From positions 1-64,000 of the forward strand of contig JADFZZ010000016.1 of assembly GCA_015232315.1 (NCBI GenBank): DNA of 64,000 bases. The letters are read 5' to 3'. The notes below the pieces were generated by a model that ran no database searches, had not been told where the DNA came from, and saw nothing but the letters and a program-made list of their open reading frames with translations. Each line of letters begins with the position of its first letter. Position 1 is the stretch's first letter. The translations under genes and the position numbers were made by a program. Shown here in pieces: positions 10,334 through 18,410 of the stretch. The DNA is from SAR324 cluster bacterium (GTDB taxonomy: Bacteria; SAR324; NAC60-12).

Positions 10334-11365
10334 TCAATCGATTTTCATGGAAAGGATTCCACCTTTATCTTTTTGCCAATCCCATGATCCAAAGTAAGTC
10401 CCCAGCCATAAATTCTGTTCAGGAAAGAATCTCATGCCATAAGGAACACCCAGAGATTGAGCTGGTACCAGTTCAACAGTAATATTGTGTCCCAACTGAC
10501 CGGTGACCAGACGTTGTCCCATGATCCATTCGCCCCATATGAATTGATTACCTATGCGTAACATTCCGGTGATATTGGTGTAAGGCAGAGAAAAAATTTC
10601 CTCGGTCATGCCCGACTCAAAATTAGCAATTTTCAGGATATTGGCTCCCTGGCCCTGATTGAGTCCGGGCAAGTTTTCATAACTGTTGGCAATCCAGATT
10701 CCGTCTTCGTCACAGATCAATTGCCGGGCATAGGATATTTTGTGTTGATGGTCTGCAAACACCTGCCAGTCTTTACCATCCATGTCCCTGAAACGAACGA
10801 TTCTGGATTTTTTTGAATCAGCCACATAAATCCAACCGTCTTGAGCAACACAGATTCCATGAGGACCGTGCATGGAGTGGTCCGGTCCATCAAAAGTTTT
10901 CCAACCGTTTCCCTCAAGATCCTTGATTTCAACGATGGCAGAACCCCAGCCATCGCTGAGAAGCAACGTATTCCACGGACTGATTGCCATAAAATGAGGG
11001 TTGTAGAATTTCTGGCCGATACTTTGGGGATCAAAATGGCGCAAGTTGGTGAACTGGAGATCGTCAAAGATTGCCAGTTGATTGTGCATCAGTTCTGTTG
11101 CCACAAATTTGCCTTGAAACCAGATGATGTCTCCAGGATTGAACAGCTCTGGATGGGTCAATTGCTGTTGGCTGATCAGTGATTTTTTTAAACGGTCTCG
11201 AACCCTGTTCTCGCGATATTCCGTGAGAAACTGGTTCATCCGCTCATAGTAGCGCCCAAGTTTGTCAAGCTGATGATAATTGTTGTGTAGAAAACCACCG
11301 ACGAGGATGCCCAGAAAAAATACCCCAAAATTTTTGATTACGATGCTGTTGAATAAAAATTTCAT
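10334..11365 (-). CDS. Membrane-anchored NHL/beta-propeller-like protein
   Basis: About 343 residues. One N-terminal hydrophobic segment (NFGVFFLGILVGGFL, about residues 12-26) should anchor it in the inner membrane with the rest outside the cytoplasm. The body contains recurring propeller-like units with GPHGICVAQDGWIYVADS as the clearest NHL-type repeat, plus HFMAISPWNTLLLSD and similar blades. No catalytic motif is visible, so the role is unknown; binding or scaffolding is typical of such folds. Start ATG 11365 is preferred over a farther in-frame start at 11392, but its ribosome binding site is weak. Confidence 0.7.
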   Translation of the reverse strand: MKFLFNSIVIKNFGVFFLGILVGGFLHNNYHQLDKLGRYYERMNQFLTEYRENRVRDRLKKSLISQQQLTHPELFNPGDIIWFQGKFVATELMHNQLAIFDDLQFTNLRHFDPQSIGQKFYNPHFMAISPWNTLLLSDGWGSAIVEIKDLEGNGWKTFDGPDHSMHGPHGICVAQDGWIYVADSKKSRIVRFRDMDGKDWQVFADHQHKISYARQLICDEDGIWIANSYENLPGLNQGQGANILKIANFESGMTEEIFSLPYTNITGMLRIGNQFIWGEWIMGQRLVTGQLGHNITVELVPAQSLGVPYGMRFFPEQNLWLGTYFGSWDWQKDKGGILSMKID

Positions 11366-11408
11366 GGTGAGATCAAGATTCAATGTCCACAAACAGGAAG
11401 GAACAACA

Positions 11409-11427
11409 GGGCGGAGTGAGTCCGCCC
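11409..11427 (-). terminator. Putative intrinsic terminator of the 11452-12144 gene
   Basis: A perfect 7-bp GC stem GGGCGGA/TCCGCCC with loop of 5. On the minus strand it is followed by a T-rich tract (TGTTGTTCCTTCC). It lies 25 bases after the stop of the cytidylate-kinase-like gene. The T-run is interrupted, so efficiency is uncertain. Confidence 0.5.
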
Positions 11428-11451
11428 ATCAAGGAAAGGCTGGCGTGAAAC

Positions 11452-12144
11452 TCAGATCAGTTTTTTTTGCTTCAGGTAGGAAACAATGATATCAGCCATT
11501 TGTTCCGGCGTATTTCGGCCATTGTTCAACACCAAATCATACAAGGTCGGATCGGTGACATCTTTTCCAGTAAATTTATTCACAAAATGTGTTCGTTCAA
11601 TTTGATGTTCATCCAGATATTTGGACGCATCCGTTTCATTGAGTTGCAGTTGTTTCATCACTCGCTGGATCCGAAACTCTTTGGGGGCCACTAACCGGAA
11701 ATGTGCGACGTTGGGCATGTCCTGTGTCAGGCAAGCGGCTCCCCGCCCGACCAGAATCGCGTGGCCCTGCTTCGCGACATGCAGGATGGTTTTTTTTGTG
11801 TATTGAAAAATTTCATATTGGTCAGGAGTTTTTCCAAAAATACTGGAAATCATGGAGTTGAAGGGGCCGGAAACATGCTTGATTTTTTCCAGATCGTGGG
11901 TGGAATATCCTGAGTCTTCCGCAATCTTGTTCATAATGTCCTTACTTAGAACGATCCAGGTATTCTTTTGAAAAGCACTGAGTTTCTTTTCCAGAATATC
12001 CGCAAGCGGATAGCCTTCACAGCCAAATTCCCGAGAGATAGCAATGGTGGGAAGAATTTCTTCTTTGGCAACGTTTTGTGATAGCGAATGCCATGCCTGA
12101 AGTTGTTGTTCAATGTTGGGGGTAATATAAGAAAATCCGCTCAT
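11452..12144 (-). CDS. Cytidylate kinase-like protein
   Basis: A P-loop-kinase relative of the cytidylate kinase-like family (230 residues). It has TIAISREFGCEGYPLADIL near residue 30, where the usual GxxGxGK is replaced by a SREFGCEG-type loop typical of this family, HAILVGRGAACLTQDMPN in the middle, and a C-terminal LIDxT-like DPTLYDLVLNN. The true substrate of the family is not established. Start ATG 12144 has AAAGGA seven bases upstream. It is the first gene of the minus-strand block and diverges from the glycosyltransferase at 12681. Confidence 0.75.
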   Translation of the reverse strand: MSGFSYITPNIEQQLQAWHSLSQNVAKEEILPTIAISREFGCEGYPLADILEKKLSAFQKNTWIVLSKDIMNKIAEDSGYSTHDLEKIKHVSGPFNSMISSIFGKTPDQYEIFQYTKKTILHVAKQGHAILVGRGAACLTQDMPNVAHFRLVAPKEFRIQRVMKQLQLNETDASKYLDEHQIERTHFVNKFTGKDVTDPTLYDLVLNNGRNTPEQMADIIVSYLKQKKLI

Positions 12145-12680
12145 ATCAATCCTTTGGATAAGTGTGGTTTAATAAATCAGACTACAGACACATGTATTTG
12201 TTTTGTAAATCAGTCTGAACACCATAGCGTGAGACTCCTTGTAGTCATTATTTGAATGATGATTCATTATCAAGATCTGAACTGAAAAAAACAAGTTTCT
12301 CTTCCCGCTCGGCCCGCTAAATATTGTTCATTTCTCATTTCTCAGTTCTTCTGGCAATTTCAGGACATTTTGCGACGCATCATACAAACTGTCTGTCCGG
12401 AAGAAACTTATCTGGTCAGCTATCTTATGTCCGGATTTCCTGTTGATCAAAATTTATATATTGGAACAATGGCTGTATTATGTCAGACTTTGTCGTTGGT
12501 TAGCAAAATTGGCTTACCAGTCATCAGCCTCGTGTGTCAGTTCGAATGAATGATACGAGTTATCGCTCAAGCATTAGAAACATCACTCCATTTGATCGCA
12601 TTGACACAATACGGCTAGAATTTTATTTCCAATTTTTTTGAGTCTTGAGTGAAGCCAATGACTTCATGAATAAGGAGAAT
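12145..12680. other. 536-bp divergent intergenic region
   Basis: Separates two divergently transcribed genes, so it should hold promoters for both. No credible ORF or RNA gene was recognised. The only motif I can point to is a sigma70-like pair near the plus-strand gene (separate entry). Confidence 0.6.
12601..12629 (+). promoter_or_regulatory. Possible sigma70 promoter for the glycosyltransferase
   Basis: TTGACA at 12601-12606 is a perfect -35 box. A 17-base spacer leads to TATTTC at 12624-12629, a weak -10 box. It would give a leader of about 45 bases before the AAGGAG ribosome binding site at 12672-12677. Confidence 0.4.
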
Positions 12681-14033
12681 ATGATGGAAACAGCCAAATC
12701 GAAAAAACCACGTTCCCGGGCACAACGAGTGGCCATGGTTTCAACGCACGGATATGTCGCGGCAGAACCTCCGCTGGGTAATGCGGATACCGGCGGACAA
12801 GTGGTTTATGTGTTGGAGTTGTCCAAGAAAATGGCACAACTTGGGTATGAAGTGGATATCTGGACACGACAATTTGAGGATCAGCCTGAAATTGAAGCAG
12901 TCGCACCCAAGGTCCGTATCCTTCGAGTCCCTTGCGGAGGCAATAAATTCATTCCCAAGGAATATCTGTATGAATACCTTCCGGAATGGCGACAGAATGC
13001 TTTGCGGTTTATTAAAAAAAACAAAATCGCTTATCAATTCATCAACAGCCATTATTGGGATGGCGGGGTCGCGGCACAGAATCTGTCGGAAGAATTGAAT
13101 ATTCCCCATATCCACACGCCCCATTCTCTGGGAATCTGGAAGAAATTTCAAATGTTGCAGGATTATCCGGAGAATGCGGCACATTTTGAACAAAAATATA
13201 ATTTTAAGAACCGCATTCATCATGAACTCCAGGTTTACCATTCCTGCCAATTTGTAGCCGCAACAACACCATTTCAACTGGATTTGTTCCAGAAAGAATA
13301 TGACGTTCCCAAAGAACAGTTGGTATTGCTACCTGCAGGATACGATGACAACCGGTTTTATCCGGTGAGTAGCGCCACCCGGAATGCGATCAGACAGCAT
13401 TTTGATCTGGAGCATCCCACGGTGCTTTGCCTGGGGCGGATGGCGCGCAACAAAGGGTATGATTTGTTGATCAGGGCGTTTCGCCAGGTAGTCAATCGTA
13501 TGCCGAATGTGCGCCTGTCTCTTGCGGCGGGGGGGAGCGACCTGAATCAGGAGGAACAGGCCTATATGGATGAAATCAAACAGATCATCCATGAACTGGA
13601 GCTGGAACAGTATGTCACGCTACGAAGTTATATCACCGAAGACGAACTGCCGGATTGGTATCGGGCCGCAACGGTATTTGCCATGCCCAGCCGCTATGAG
13701 CCTTTCGGAATGACTGCTTTGGAAGCCATGGCCTGCGGAACCGCAACCGTGGTAACAACCGAAGGTGGGTTATGGAACGCCACCACGTTTGGTCGTCATG
13801 CCTTGTATGCCAATCCGTTTGACACAGAAGAATTCGGGATCGCTTTGTATCAAGTCCTGAAATATCCTGAATTGAGAGCCAGAATGGAACGCATGGGTGC
13901 CCATAAAGCACGAAGTCTGTTCACCTGGACCAGCATCGCGCAACAGTTGATCAGTGTCGCGGAGGCACGGTACTCGCCCTCCATGAATTTGTTGGTGGAA
14001 AAACCTTACGAACCCTGGAATCTGGAGGACTGA
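12681..14033 (+). CDS. GT4 glycosyltransferase, mannosylfructose/sucrose-phosphate synthase-like
   Basis: GT-B retaining glycosyltransferase of about 450 residues. STHGYVAAEPPLGNADTGG near the N-terminus is the sucrose-synthase-group nucleotide-sugar loop. HTPHSLGIWKK and AGYDDNRFYPV lead into the C-terminal Rossmann half with LGRMARNKGYDLLI. MPSRYEPFGMTALEAMACG is the EX7E motif. The pattern most recalls mannosylfructose-phosphate synthase, so the product may be a fructose-linked disaccharide phosphate. Start ATG 12681 (or 12684) follows AAGGAG; an upstream in-frame TTG at 12645 has no such signal. It ends directly against the convergent invertase-like gene, consistent with a shared sugar. 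Confidence 0.75.
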   Translation: MMETAKSKKPRSRAQRVAMVSTHGYVAAEPPLGNADTGGQVVYVLELSKKMAQLGYEVDIWTRQFEDQPEIEAVAPKVRILRVPCGGNKFIPKEYLYEYLPEWRQNALRFIKKNKIAYQFINSHYWDGGVAAQNLSEELNIPHIHTPHSLGIWKKFQMLQDYPENAAHFEQKYNFKNRIHHELQVYHSCQFVAATTPFQLDLFQKEYDVPKEQLVLLPAGYDDNRFYPVSSATRNAIRQHFDLEHPTVLCLGRMARNKGYDLLIRAFRQVVNRMPNVRLSLAAGGSDLNQEEQAYMDEIKQIIHELELEQYVTLRSYITEDELPDWYRAATVFAMPSRYEPFGMTALEAMACGTATVVTTEGGLWNATTFGRHALYANPFDTEEFGIALYQVLKYPELRARMERMGAHKARSLFTWTSIAQQLISVAEARYSPSMNLLVEKPYEPWNLED

Positions 14034-15347
14034 TTATTCCTGCTCTTTCAGGTGTGACGGGTCTAATTGAAGATCATGGCATGCCTGAATAAATCCGGCG
14101 GCGTTCCACGCCTGGAAATATTTTCCCATGGGCCGGCCAGTATCGGCATGAAACCATTCATTGAATTCCCACTCATGCTTGAGTCCGAGTTTGCATAAAC
14201 GGGCCAATTGGACCATTTCATTGCGCGCGAGTGTTTTGAGTCCGAGTTTATGAATGACACGAACCCATAACGCTCCGATAAACGGCCAAATTCCGCCATT
14301 GTGATAGTGATTGGGCAGATTGAGCAGATTGACCGTTAAAAAATCACGCCATTCCGGATCTCCCGCATAAACCGGAGGATAAAGGTTTTTCACAGGCCAT
14401 GGAATGTTTGCGCCAACTCCCCATAAAAAGTTAAAAGTCACGCGAGCGAGTTCTGTTGAGGTGACGCCATTGACGTAAGCCAGTAAATTGGCATAAATGT
14501 CACAGCGCCAGCTATAGGAAAAAGGTGAAATCTGATTGATCAGATATTGAGAATTTCCCATGGCAAATTGTCGTTGACTGAATTCTTTGGCCCGACTTCC
14601 ACGTTCATTGATGGTGGTAGGCCAGAAATTTTCCAGAATCACGTCCTTCACATGAACCGCCCATTTCCGGTAATCCCCTGAGCGTTCAGGTTCTTCCTGC
14701 CATTCCAGAATATTGGCATAGCACACCAGCACCCGATACCACAGAACCTCATCATACAGCACATTGTAATTTCTGTGAAACAGATCCATCCAGTCACTGG
14801 AATCCGGAATTTCGAGCATTCCACAGTTGTTAATATCCTGGGCACTCAACCAATCCATCAGGCGCTGAAGCTGAAACGCATAATTATCAATAAAAAACCG
14901 ATCCTGGTTTGCTTGAGTATAGCGCCAAACCGCGATAATCAGCCATAATCCGCTGTCAATGGAACCAATTCCCCCCACTCCTCCATAATCAGGACTTTCT
15001 GAATCAATCCGAACGTTTGCCGGGATTTGTCCTGTCGGAGATTGATGATCCAGCAACGTAATGAGGGTTTGTCGCTGGCATTGATGAATGTCTTCATATT
15101 GTGAGAGTTGCAAACTCCAGATCAGCGTCATGCAACCATCCCGTGCCCAGACCGAACGGTAATTTGCATCGGTCCCTGTCGCAGGATTATCCGTCAGTGA
15201 ACAGGCGGAAAAGCCGAGTGGTGTGATATTTTTTCTGAGAGCTTCAATAGCTTTATCATAACCTTCCATCAGAAGTTTCTGATCCTCAATGGTAATATCA
15301 TCGTATTTGGATGGATCAAACCATTGGTTGGCAATATTGATAATCAT
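14034..15347 (-). CDS. GH100-like neutral/alkaline invertase
   Basis: An (alpha/alpha)6-barrel glycosidase of 437 residues. SVWARDGCMTLIW, GSIDSGLWLIIAVWRY, IPDSSDWMDL (an Asp-bearing segment) and NHYHNGGIWPFIGALW match the GH100 family. Such enzymes hydrolyse sucrose or related beta-fructosides in the cytoplasm, and no signal peptide is seen. Start ATG 15347 has AAGGAG five bases upstream. The stop abuts the stop of the convergent GT4 gene with no gap and no terminator between them, so their transcripts probably overlap. An amylo-1,6-glucosidase-type activity is the main alternative. Confidence 0.75.
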   Translation of the reverse strand: MIINIANQWFDPSKYDDITIEDQKLLMEGYDKAIEALRKNITPLGFSACSLTDNPATGTDANYRSVWARDGCMTLIWSLQLSQYEDIHQCQRQTLITLLDHQSPTGQIPANVRIDSESPDYGGVGGIGSIDSGLWLIIAVWRYTQANQDRFFIDNYAFQLQRLMDWLSAQDINNCGMLEIPDSSDWMDLFHRNYNVLYDEVLWYRVLVCYANILEWQEEPERSGDYRKWAVHVKDVILENFWPTTINERGSRAKEFSQRQFAMGNSQYLINQISPFSYSWRCDIYANLLAYVNGVTSTELARVTFNFLWGVGANIPWPVKNLYPPVYAGDPEWRDFLTVNLLNLPNHYHNGGIWPFIGALWVRVIHKLGLKTLARNEMVQLARLCKLGLKHEWEFNEWFHADTGRPMGKYFQAWNAAGFIQACHDLQLDPSHLKEQE

Positions 15348-15721
15348 GGTTCTCCTTGTCAGTAGGTTGGTTGACTGTGTGGTGTGAATATCGTCTGTGT
15401 CAGAAATATTCTGTGTATAGATCGCCTCCCGGTTTTATGCTCGCCGTTATTCCGGATGTTTCAATACACGTTGTGAATCCTCCCGCAAACGGTGTGACAG
15501 AAAAATGCTTTTCTTAAACAGAATTATGCTGGATTGACTGCCAGAAGCAAGCAATGCATGTAAAGTTTTCCATATTATTTTTTGAACGTCCCTTAGCGAT
15601 GCGATGAAAGAGGGTAATGCTGACGACAAAAAGGTGAATGGAAAATGTCTTGTCTAAAGATAGCATCTTTGGTTAGACAAAAGAATCACCCTGATCATTG
15701 CTAACTTCCTGCCACAAGTTT
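15348..15721. other. 374-bp divergent intergenic region
   Basis: Lies between the divergent invertase-like and MMPL genes. A 31-bp interrupted palindrome at 15650-15680 is the one clear structure. No convincing ORF; a 60-codon minus-strand frame here looks like chance. Confidence 0.55.
15650..15680. promoter_or_regulatory. Interrupted palindrome upstream of the MMPL gene
   Basis: Outer arms TTGTCTAA (15650-15657) and TTAGACAA (15673-15680) are perfect 8-bp inverted repeats. Inner arms AGAT/ATCT flank AGC. It lies about 41 bases before the MMPL start, a suitable place for a repressor operator; no regulator gene is adjacent. Confidence 0.4.
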
Positions 15722-18298
15722 ATGATGGAACATATTGTTCTCAAATATCACAAATGGGTTCTGCTGTTTTTTTTGAGTATCACAGGTTTGTTGGCTATTC
15801 AGTTGCCTTCTCTGCAAAAAAATCCTTCCTCCAATTTACTGCCGGAAACCCACAAGAGTCGCATCCAGTTTAACGAAATGCGCAAGACTTACACCGGAAC
15901 CAAAGTCGCTGTGCTGGTGTTGCTGGAAACCGATCACTCTGTGTTCACTACAGCCACACTGGAGCGTATTCAGAAATTGACAAACGCCTTTCAACAAATC
16001 CAGCTTCCGCTTGAACAGGATCAGCAAAAATTAAGGGACCTTGCGCAAACGTTGCCTGAAACAGCACGGAAAAAAATAATGGATTTGCTGGAATGGGGCC
16101 TGGATCAGGATTCCTGGGAGGTCTTTGCGGATGTGGTAGATCTTCTGGAAGCCGCTGGTTATCCGTCAGACTCGGCAAAAAAGGTATTTGATCGGATCAA
16201 ACGCCGTATCACTCCCATCAGCGGTGTTTCATCGCTGGCGAATACCAAGAACATTCTGGGGACCGAAAATTCACTGGACGTGAACCAGATATATCAGGAA
16301 GTGCCACAATCCGCGGAAGCTCTGGAATTATTGCGACAGCAAGTGATGGGCAATGATCTGTTTGTCAATGGACTGATCACGCCTGATGAAAAATTCACAC
16401 TCATGTCCATTGCCTTGAACCTGGGCGATGAAGACAATGAATCCCAGTCGGAACTGTGTGCGCTTATTCAAAAAATCCTGGATCATGATGTTCCGGGGCC
16501 TGAAAAATATTATATGGAAGGATTGCCGGTTGTGGCGACTACCATTTCACAAACCATTGACAAGGACATGAAGTTTCTGTTTCCGATTGTGCTGACGCTG
16601 GTGCTGGGCTGTTTATGGTTCTCTTTTCGACTGATCAACGGAGTGCTTGTTCCTGTGCTGGTGACATTGCTTTCGTTGGTCTGCACGTTGGGGTTGCAGG
16701 CTCTGTTCGGCATTCCTGTCAATGTGATTTCAACCGGATTACCTGTGTTTATTCTATCCATCGGCGTCGCTGATGGAATTCACATGTATAATGAATATCG
16801 GGATCACCTGTTGATGGGGAAATCCAAAGAAAACGCTCTGCGCCACACCATGCGTGAATTGACAATGCCCGTGATCATGACTTCTGTCACCACAGGTGCG
16901 GCTTTTTTATCCCTGTCTCTCACGGAAATCACTCAGATCAGGGATTTTGGCTGGTTTGTATGTGTCGGTACCATGATTGCCATGGTTTTTTCCCTGTATT
17001 TCATTCCTGCAATGTTGATGGTTCTTCCCGAGCCAACGATCAAAGGGCGTGGTGAAGCCTCCAGTTTCGACCGCTGGATCACACAGGCACTGGAATATCT
17101 GAGCGGTTGGGTGATTCGTCATGCCCGCACTGTTGTGGTGCTGACTCTAGGGGTATGCGCATTGGCTGGCTATGGTGCGACTCTCGTGATTGTGGATAGC
17201 AATTCTGTGAGAGAGTTCAATCCAGACTCACCGTTGGTCATTGCCATTAATAAAACCAACAATGAGGCCATGGGTGGTCATGCGCTCAATCTGCTGGTTG
17301 AAACCACCGATCCCGACCCGGATCCTATGAAAAAACCAGAGAATTTGCAGGTGATCGCAGAGCTGGAAAAATTTGTGATACAGCAACCGCTGGTAGGAAA
17401 AGCCCTGTCTTTGTCTGATTTGATTCAGCGAATCAACTATGTCATGCATAACCAGAATCCAGAATATAATCGAATCCCGTTTGTCCAGGAACCTGTTGGC
17501 GATGGTTCTTCAGTTTCAGTGGGGGACTCTTCAACGGGAGTTGTGTCAGGACGTGAGTTGATTGCTCAATATCTCCTGCTGTATCAAAATGGCGGTGGCG
17601 AAGCGCTCAGTAACACCATTGATCCCGCATATAGAACGGTGAATATTTCATTGATGGTCAGAACACCCTCTTCGCATCAATTGTCCCTTCTTCTGGATAC
17701 CATTGACGATTATGCCCGCACGCATTTCCCGCCACATATGAAACTGCATTTCAATGGTCTTTCATTCCTCAACATTGCAGGAACCAGAGAGATTGTTGAC
17801 AGTCAGAATTCAAATTTTTTATTGTCACTCCTGATGACATTTGGACTGCTCTGGGGGATTTTTCGCTCAGTGCAGAAGGGACTATTTGCCATCATTCCAT
17901 TGTTGGTCACCAGTCTGTGCGTGTTCGGGATAATGGGGTTTCTGTCAGTGCCCTTGAACATCGGAACCGCTGTGTTGACCAGTATCGTGATTGGTATTGG
18001 CGTGGATTATAGCATCCATTTCATGAACCGCCTGCTGGAAGGACTCAATCAGGGACTGCCTTTTGAAGACGCACTGACGGCCACTGTCAAACAAAGTGGA
18101 AAAGCGATTTTGTTCAACGCGATCACTGTGGGGGTTGGCTTTATCGCATTACTGTTTTCGAGCTTCAATGTGATTGTGACCATGGGTTGGATGATCACCA
18201 TCACCATGCTGGTCAGTGCCATGTGTACCATCATCCTGATTCCCGCCGGTATGCAACTGTTTCAGCCTCGTTTTATCCAGTCTGCTCATCGCGATTGA
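15722..18298 (+). CDS. MMPL/RND-family transporter
   Basis: Inner-membrane exporter of about 858 residues with the two-fold RND layout. Each half has one TM helix, a large periplasmic loop and a block of about five TM helices. The first block contains GLPVFILSIGVADGIHMYNEY and the second LTSIVIGIGVDYSIHFMNR, the acidic TM4-type motifs expected for proton coupling. Family members move lipids or hydrophobic compounds. ATG 15722 is chosen just before the first TM helix; an in-frame TTG at 15698 is possible, and neither has a clear ribosome binding site. A lipoprotein/barrel gene follows, a pairing common for this family. Confidence 0.85.
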   Translation: MMEHIVLKYHKWVLLFFLSITGLLAIQLPSLQKNPSSNLLPETHKSRIQFNEMRKTYTGTKVAVLVLLETDHSVFTTATLERIQKLTNAFQQIQLPLEQDQQKLRDLAQTLPETARKKIMDLLEWGLDQDSWEVFADVVDLLEAAGYPSDSAKKVFDRIKRRITPISGVSSLANTKNILGTENSLDVNQIYQEVPQSAEALELLRQQVMGNDLFVNGLITPDEKFTLMSIALNLGDEDNESQSELCALIQKILDHDVPGPEKYYMEGLPVVATTISQTIDKDMKFLFPIVLTLVLGCLWFSFRLINGVLVPVLVTLLSLVCTLGLQALFGIPVNVISTGLPVFILSIGVADGIHMYNEYRDHLLMGKSKENALRHTMRELTMPVIMTSVTTGAAFLSLSLTEITQIRDFGWFVCVGTMIAMVFSLYFIPAMLMVLPEPTIKGRGEASSFDRWITQALEYLSGWVIRHARTVVVLTLGVCALAGYGATLVIVDSNSVREFNPDSPLVIAINKTNNEAMGGHALNLLVETTDPDPDPMKKPENLQVIAELEKFVIQQPLVGKALSLSDLIQRINYVMHNQNPEYNRIPFVQEPVGDGSSVSVGDSSTGVVSGRELIAQYLLLYQNGGGEALSNTIDPAYRTVNISLMVRTPSSHQLSLLLDTIDDYARTHFPPHMKLHFNGLSFLNIAGTREIVDSQNSNFLLSLLMTFGLLWGIFRSVQKGLFAIIPLLVTSLCVFGIMGFLSVPLNIGTAVLTSIVIGIGVDYSIHFMNRLLEGLNQGLPFEDALTATVKQSGKAILFNAITVGVGFIALLFSSFNVIVTMGWMITITMLVSAMCTIILIPAGMQLFQPRFIQSAHRD

Positions 18299-18328
18299 CC
18301 CGGAAAATTTTTTTTCTGCGGGTTTTTC
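18298..18328 (+). terminator. Intrinsic terminator after the MMPL gene
   Basis: Stem ACCCG/CGGGT (18298-18302 with 18319-18323), extended by GAAAA/TTTTC, is followed by a T-tract. It starts at the last base of the MMPL stop codon and may reduce transcription into the next gene. Confidence 0.5.
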
Positions 18329-18410
18329 GCTTTCTTCCCCCTTTACTTGTTGTGCCTCGGGTTGCTAAAAGACATAGAAAGTCTGTTGTGTAATCTTGTT
18401 CCCTGAAAAA

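Noticed and set aside
12741-13277. 178-codon minus-strand frame
   Set aside because: Antisense to the GT4 gene, which has clear motifs in the plus frame.
15447-15629. 60-codon minus-strand frame in the invertase-MMPL gap
   Set aside because: No ribosome binding site and no pattern of coding sequence; more likely regulatory DNA.
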